A DNA stretch of 64,000 bases from UBA6136 sp044350805 (GTDB lineage Bacteria > Pseudomonadota > Gammaproteobacteria > Methylococcales > Methylococcaceae), in the NCBI GenBank assembly GCA_044350805.1, contig JBILGU010000010.1:38892-102891 (forward strand). The letters run 5' to 3'. The notes beneath the pieces were generated by a model, which saw nothing but the letters and a program-made list of their open reading frames with translations, searched no databases and was not told the origin of the DNA. Each line of letters opens with the position of its first letter. Positions within the stretch are counted from its first letter, which is position 1. The translations under genes and the position numbers were made by a program. Positions 59,738 through 64,000 of this stretch are shown one piece after another.

Positions 59738-60660
59738 CTTCTTCGCGTAAGCCATTTCGCCACATCAGTGGCGTTTTTCTGTTGGACAAGCCGACAGGAT
59801 TGTCATCAAACGGAGCCTTGCAAAAGGTGCGTTGGCTCTTTGGAGCCAAAAAAGCAGGCCATACAGGTAGCCTTGATCCCCTTGCCAGTGGCCTTCTTCC
59901 GGTGTGTCTTGGTGAGGCAACCAAGTTCTCCTCGCATCTTCTCAATAGCGATAAACGTTACAGTGTCCGCATCCGATTGGGTGCAGAAACCGATACCGCG
60001 GACCTTGAAGGGGCGATCATCGGGTCATTTCCGATCCCGTCTCTCTCCTTGAATCTAATTGAAACGGCCCTCAATCCCCTGCGAGGCGATATTCTGCAGG
60101 TGCCTCCCATGTATTCGGCGCTGAAACATCAGGGCCAGCGACTCTATGATCTGGCTCGAAAGGGCATCGAGATCGAACGAGAGTCGCGACCCGTGACAAT
60201 CCACAAAGCCAACGTCGAAGGTTTTGGCCCCGATTGGATTGATCTGGATGTGCTTTGCTCCAAAGGGACCTACATACGCTCCTATGCACAGGATCTGGGG
60301 CGTGCGCTTGGAACCGGGGGGCATGTTGAGATTTTGAGGCGAACCCAGGTCGCCGACTGCATGATCCAGAACGCGATCACTATTGAGGCGCTGGAGTCGC
60401 TAATGACTGATGCACGGGAGGCGCGCCTTTTGCCGCCGGATGCTCTGGTATCACACTTTCCTGCAGTCTATTTGGATGTTGCGGCGACCAAGACAGCTGG
60501 ATTTGGTAATCCCTTTACTGTCGAAGCGGGGCCTGATTCCGGCTGGGTTCGGATCTACGGGATTGCAGGTTTCATGGGGTTGGGCGAAGTTCTTGAGCCT
60601 GGGCGAATTGGGCCTAGGCGAATGGCGAACCTCGGCCAGGATGAGGTCGCGCAGAATTGA
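59734..60660 (+). CDS. truB: tRNA pseudouridine-55 synthase
   Basis: This 308-residue enzyme isomerises U55 in the T loop of tRNAs. The catalytic Asp lies in the KKAGHTGSLDPLASGLLPVC motif (about residue 48). The downstream QVPPMYSALKHQGQRLYDLARKG and CSKGTYIRSYAQDLG motifs are present, and a C-terminal PUA-like domain ends the protein. Starts with an ATGA overlap on rbfA. Confidence 0.96.
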   Translation: MTSSRKPFRHISGVFLLDKPTGLSSNGALQKVRWLFGAKKAGHTGSLDPLASGLLPVCLGEATKFSSHLLNSDKRYSVRIRLGAETDTADLEGAIIGSFPIPSLSLNLIETALNPLRGDILQVPPMYSALKHQGQRLYDLARKGIEIERESRPVTIHKANVEGFGPDWIDLDVLCSKGTYIRSYAQDLGRALGTGGHVEILRRTQVADCMIQNAITIEALESLMTDAREARLLPPDALVSHFPAVYLDVAATKTAGFGNPFTVEAGPDSGWVRIYGIAGFMGLGEVLEPGRIGPRRMANLGQDEVAQN

Positions 60661-60677
60661 GGATTTTTGGGTTGGAT

Positions 60678-60707
60678 TTGATTATTAGGGCTGATCCTCG
60701 GTAAAAT
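60678..60707 (+). promoter_or_regulatory. Candidate sigma70 promoter of rpsO
   Basis: TTGATT (60678-60683) and TAAAAT (60702-60707) are separated by 18 bases in the 89-base truB-rpsO gap. A separate promoter in front of rpsO-pnp is known in E. coli, which supports the call. Confidence 0.5.
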
Positions 60708-60749
60708 GTCTTGTTTACCAGATGCCCCAGTTTTAGGAGTCGTATTTCT

Positions 60750-61019
60750 ATGTCGTATACCGCTGCTGATAAGAGCGTTGTTGTTAAGGACTTTCAGCTC
60801 GCTGCCAATGACACCGGTTCACCGGAAGTTCAGGTTGCGTTGCTGACTGCTCGCATTAACCACCTGACCCCCCATTTTGTTGAGAACAAGAAGGATCACC
60901 ACTCACGTCGTGGTCTGCTTCGCCTGGTTAATCAGCGCCGTAAGCTTCTTGATTATCTCAAGAGCAAGGACGTCGATCGTTACAAGAGCCTTATCGAGAG
61001 ACTGGGTCTGCGTCGCTAA
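60750..61019 (+). CDS. rpsO: Small ribosomal subunit protein uS15
   Basis: This 89-residue primary 16S rRNA-binding protein shows FQLAANDTGSPEVQVALLTA, LTPHFVENKKDHHSRRGLL and LVNQRRKLLDYLKSKD. ATG 60750 gives the family length; an in-frame codon at 60711 falls in the promoter region. It is followed by pnp after 23 bases, the usual pair. Confidence 0.97.
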   Translation: MSYTAADKSVVVKDFQLAANDTGSPEVQVALLTARINHLTPHFVENKKDHHSRRGLLRLVNQRRKLLDYLKSKDVDRYKSLIERLGLRR

Positions 61020-61042
61020 TTCGTAACATCGAAGGTATTGCT

Positions 61043-63127
61043 GTGAATCCAATCCGGAAACAATTCAAGTACGGCGAGCATCTGGTTACGCTCGAAACCG
61101 GTGAGATCGCCCGTCAGGCTGATGCAGCCGTGATGGTCGATTTGGCTGGTACGGTGGTTCTTGTCACCGCCGTTGGCAAGCGGGAAGCCTCTCCTGACAC
61201 TGATTTCTTCCCGCTTCGCGTGGACTATCAGGAAAAGGCGTATGCGGCTGGAAAGATTCCGGGTGGCTTCTTCAAGAGAGAAGGGCGTCCCTCTGAAAAG
61301 GAAACCTTGACGGCTCGACTGATTGACCGTCCTGTTCGGCCACTGTTTCCGGAAGGATTCAATAACGATGTTCAAATCACCGCGACGGTGATGTCCCTCA
61401 ATCCTGAAGTGGATCCGGACATTGCGGCGCTGATTGGCGCCTCGGCTGCTCTGACGCTTTCAGGTATGCCTTTCAAGGGGCCGATCGGCGCCTGTCGTGT
61501 CGGCTTTATCGATGAAAAGTACGTGCTCAACCCTACGGCTAGCCAGTTGGACGACTCCCTGCTGGATCTGGTTGTGGCCGGTACGCAAAACGCCGTTCTG
61601 ATGGTCGAGTCTGAAGCCGACATGTTGTCTGAAGAGGAAATGCTGGGCGCCGTCGTTTTCGGCCACGAGCAGATGCAGACTGCAATCAATGCGATTCGCG
61701 AATTGGCGGCCGAAGTCGGTGTCAAGGCATGGGATTGGACAGCAACGGGTGCTGATGAGGCCCTCGTATCTTTGGTTAAGGAAAATGCTGGGGCAGCAGT
61801 TTCCGCGGCCTACCAGATTGCCGACAAGCAGGCTCGTCAACAGGCTGTTAAGCAGGCGCGGACTGCCGTCGTCGAAAAGCTCAGTGCAGACGGACAATAC
61901 GCCGCGAAGGCTGTGAAGGCGCTGATTGAAGATCTTGAGTACAACACGGTTCGCGCCATGATTCTCAATGACGCCAAGCGCATCGACGGACGTGATCTGG
62001 AAACCGTCCGTCCGATCACTATCCGGACGGGTGTGTTGCCGCGAACCCATGGTTCTGCGTTGTTCACCCGGGGCGAGACTCAGGCATTGGTTGTAGCAAC
62101 CTTGGGTACTGGCCGCGATGCACAGGTGATTGATGCCATCGAGGGCGAATACAAGGAAACGTTCCTCTTCCATTACAACTTCCCTCCCTACTGTGTGGGC
62201 GAAATCGGCATGATGGGTTCCCCGAAGCGTCGGGAAGTGGGCCACGGCCGCCTCGCTAAGCGCGGCGTTCAGGCGGTCATGCCTGATCAGGAAGAATTTC
62301 CCTACGTGATTCGCGTGGTCTCTGAAATCACCGAATCCAATGGTTCCAGTTCGATGGCATCGGTGTGCGGTTCAAGCCTTGCACTCATGGATGCCGGTGT
62401 TCCGACGCTGGCACCTGTGGCAGGAATCGCGATGGGTCTGATTAAGGAAGGCGATTCTTTTGCGATTCTCTCCGACATCATGGGCGATGAAGATCACCTC
62501 GGTGATATGGACTTCAAGGTTGCCGGATCTGAAGATGGAATCACGGCGCTCCAGATGGATATCAAGATCGATGGCATTACGCCTGAAATCATGAGTAAAG
62601 CGCTGCAGCAGGCTAAGAAAGGCCGACTGCACATTTTGGGGAAGATGGCTGAAGCGCTCTCTGCGCCCCGCGAGCAGATGTCGGATTACGCTCCCCGTAT
62701 CATCAGTTTCAGCATTGATCCGAGCAAAATCCGTGACGTGATCGGCAAGGGCGGCGCAACCATCCGCTCGATCACTGAGGAAACCGGTGCCAGCATCGAT
62801 ATCACCGATGATGGCCTAGTGAAGGTCGCGTCGGTTGATCGTGAAGCCGGTGATGAAGCGCGTCGTCGGATTGAACAGATCACCGCCGAGGTTGAGGTTG
62901 GAAAGATCTATGAAGGGCGTGTTGCGCGCCTGATGGATTTTGGCGCATTTGTCACGGTTCTGCCCGGCAAGGACGGTCTCGTTCACATCTCGCAGATTTC
63001 CGACGAGCACGTCGAAAAAGTTAGCGACAAGCTGGCTGAAGGCGATATCGTTCGGGTCAAGGTTCTCGAGATCGATCGCCAAGGTCGCGTGCGGCTCAGC
63101 ATGAAGGCCGCGGAACTTGGAGAGTAA
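61043..63127 (+). CDS. pnp: Polyribonucleotide nucleotidyltransferase (PNPase)
   Basis: This 694-residue trimeric 3'-5' phosphorolytic exoribonuclease degrades mRNA. It has two RNase PH domains (about 1-210 and 310-540; RLIDRPVRPLFPEGF, GGSPKRREVGHG-type loop and MGDEDHLGDMDFKVAG with catalytic Asp), an alpha domain between, then KH (about 550-610; DVIGKGGATIRSITEETG) and S1 (about 620-690; GKIYEGRVARLMDFGAFVTV). The start is GTG 61043 with GAAGG upstream. Confidence 0.97.
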   Translation: MNPIRKQFKYGEHLVTLETGEIARQADAAVMVDLAGTVVLVTAVGKREASPDTDFFPLRVDYQEKAYAAGKIPGGFFKREGRPSEKETLTARLIDRPVRPLFPEGFNNDVQITATVMSLNPEVDPDIAALIGASAALTLSGMPFKGPIGACRVGFIDEKYVLNPTASQLDDSLLDLVVAGTQNAVLMVESEADMLSEEEMLGAVVFGHEQMQTAINAIRELAAEVGVKAWDWTATGADEALVSLVKENAGAAVSAAYQIADKQARQQAVKQARTAVVEKLSADGQYAAKAVKALIEDLEYNTVRAMILNDAKRIDGRDLETVRPITIRTGVLPRTHGSALFTRGETQALVVATLGTGRDAQVIDAIEGEYKETFLFHYNFPPYCVGEIGMMGSPKRREVGHGRLAKRGVQAVMPDQEEFPYVIRVVSEITESNGSSSMASVCGSSLALMDAGVPTLAPVAGIAMGLIKEGDSFAILSDIMGDEDHLGDMDFKVAGSEDGITALQMDIKIDGITPEIMSKALQQAKKGRLHILGKMAEALSAPREQMSDYAPRIISFSIDPSKIRDVIGKGGATIRSITEETGASIDITDDGLVKVASVDREAGDEARRRIEQITAEVEVGKIYEGRVARLMDFGAFVTVLPGKDGLVHISQISDEHVEKVSDKLAEGDIVRVKVLEIDRQGRVRLSMKAAELGE

Positions 63128-63156
63128 GCGCTTCTAGCGTTTCAAATGAACCAGAC

Positions 63157-63183
63157 AAAAGGGCCGTAAGGCCCTTTTGTTGT
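63157..63183 (+). terminator. Intrinsic terminator after pnp
   Basis: A perfect nine-pair stem AAAAGGGCC/GGCCCTTTT with a GTAA loop lies 29 bases after the pnp stop and is followed by a short T-rich stretch. Confidence 0.85.
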
Positions 63184-63202
63184 ATTGGGGGTTCGGCCGA
63201 GG

Positions 63203-63819
63203 TTAGGGGTCAGCCTGAATGATGCGCTGCAAGCTCAAGAGGGCGTCCTTGGGTACTTTGACATCTCCGGAATAAGGCGTCGTAAAAAGAAACGCAAGGT
63301 AAAGGTTGAGCGAGACAATAAAAGTGACCATCGCGGTCATGATGGCTTGGCCAACGAGATGTTCAATGGAAAAGAACATCGTGAATGCAATCGTAATGAT
63401 GCCGCCTACAATCAGCGAAAACCACTCCAAATTGGGGATGTCGTAAACAGCAAAGTTTAGTCGCCCCCTGCGGCTTTCCCCGGCGTTGATAAAGGAAGTC
63501 AGCATCGTGGCTTAAAGCGCCTTTTGATTTTCCGTCTGCGGTTCAATCTCCCGGATTTCCCTCATCAGTTGTCGAAAGAGTGTTAGTCCTTCCCGATCGG
63601 CCTCGCCCGATGCCATATGCTTCCACCCCTGATCCAGGGTTTTGGCGGTATAAGACCGAATGGTCTCTCGAATATTCTCACGATCGGGTTCTGGCATCGA
63701 CGACCACAAGGCCGAGGATAACGGCATAAAGAGTCCCAACGGCGGACATGTAGTAACCACCGACCTCGTGGAAGATCTCGAGGGTTTCTTTACCTTGATG
63801 CGCGAAAAGCCTCGTCGTT
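63203..63819 (-). pseudogene. Decayed DUF4239 (bestrophin-like) membrane protein gene
   Basis: Three pieces in order make one DUF4239 protein. The N-terminal piece in one frame (about 63800-63695) has HEVGGYYMSAVGTLYAVILG and VVVDA, then runs into a stop. After a shift near 63690-63695 a second frame continues with PEPDRENIRETIRSYTAKTL and LFRQLMREIREIEPQT, down to KAL. An in-frame TAA at 63514-63512 sits where the family usually has a Tyr. The same frame then resumes with ATMLTSFINAGESRR and the last membrane region (FSLIVGGIITIAFTMFFSIE) to its normal end. The stretch of about 30 residues after VVVDA is missing. No start codon is left upstream; an in-frame TAA lies at 63821-63819. This is a pseudogene. 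Confidence 0.78.
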
Positions 63820-63840
63820 TAGGGAGGGGATGAATAGCGC

Positions 63841-63868
63841 GGACACGATAGTGTCCTAATTTTTAGGA
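63841..63868. repeat. Two overlapping palindromes near the window end
   Basis: GGACAC-GATA-GTGTCC (63841-63856) overlaps TCCTAA-TTT-TTAGGA (63854-63868). Both are perfect. They lie upstream of the decayed DUF4239 gene; the remaining 132 bases of the window show no gene. They could be a terminator-like or operator element, or the end of a mobile element that lies outside the window. Confidence 0.5.
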
Positions 63869-64000
63869 AGGTGTCTTTGGAATCCGCGCCTATCATTCCG
63901 CCCTCGGCTTCCATGCCTTAGTTGGCATGATCTTGGACGATTTTAGGCTCTCGGTTCGCGCTTCATCGGGCCCCTGACAGATCCTCGGAATTGCTCCCTT

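Noticed and set aside
61460..62245. 261-codon open frame antisense to pnp
   Set aside because: Shadow of the PNPase gene; composition and lack of motifs speak against coding.
1..64000. CRISPR arrays, tRNA or rRNA genes, prophage or intact insertion sequences
   Set aside because: Reading both strands I saw no regularly spaced repeats, no tRNA-like T-arm motifs in gene-free intervals, and no transposase, integrase or phage structural genes; a tRNA search program would be needed to exclude tRNAs fully.

Overview
The window looks like chromosomal DNA of a gammaproteobacterium, most likely a methylotroph or methanotroph. The lineage call rests on gene content and order: rimP-nusA-infB-rbfA-truB-rpsO-pnp, a YafS-like methyltransferase-rnhA-dnaQ set next to divergent mltD, prfC, envC-ctp behind gpmI, and cydABX. 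The lifestyle call rests on two sets. One is malyl-CoA lyase with a malate-CoA ligase pair (mcl-mtkA-mtkB), a diagnostic part of the serine cycle. The other is a complete pqqABCDE set for the cofactor of methanol dehydrogenases. No methane or methanol dehydrogenase gene lies in the window, so C1 growth is inferred.

Layout. 1-3.6 kb: end of gpmI, envC and a C-terminal processing protease. 3.7-8.1 kb (minus): sulfite reductase, DUF934 protein, a lipoprotein and a DUF4105 protein. 8.3-12.7 kb: NhaD antiporter, about 1 kb with almost no convincing genes, an AT-rich membrane protein gene, a candidate small RNA and a dicarboxylate-type symporter. 12.8-25.5 kb: orphan ParA, dnaQ, rnhA, methyltransferase, mltD, rsfS, a K+ channel, a 2Fe-2S ferredoxin, prfC, polA, aspS. 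25.6-33.2 kb (minus): an apparent six-gene operon tolC-small ORF-adaptor-RND pump-DUF2892-sulfide:quinone oxidoreductase with palindromes over its promoter. 33.4-36.5 kb: cydP-cydA-cydB-cydX. 36.6-40.7 kb: uvrA, two small lipoproteins and dtd. 40.7-44.2 kb (minus): rhodanese and mtkB-mtkA-mcl. 44.2-47.2 kb: a palindrome-rich intergenic region, an abundant-looking outer-membrane protein gene, a prolyl aminopeptidase and ubiX. 47.2-54.5 kb (minus): pqqEDCBA, cimA, a carbon-nitrogen hydrolase/GNAT/SnoaL-like cassette and hslR. 54.6-63.2 kb: the nusA-infB operon through pnp. 63.2-64 kb: a decayed DUF4239 gene and a short inverted-repeat region.

How the genes fit together. MtkAB makes malyl-CoA from malate and Mcl splits it to glyoxylate and acetyl-CoA. 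PQQ would serve periplasmic alcohol oxidation. Cytochrome bd and SQR both connect to the quinone pool. Sulfite reductase supplies sulfide for biosynthesis. I recognise no defence system, CRISPR array, phage or intact insertion sequence. The less explained parts are the SQR/RND operon, the SnoaL-GNAT-hydrolase cassette, the 9.7-11.3 kb region and the palindrome cluster upstream of the serine-cycle genes.
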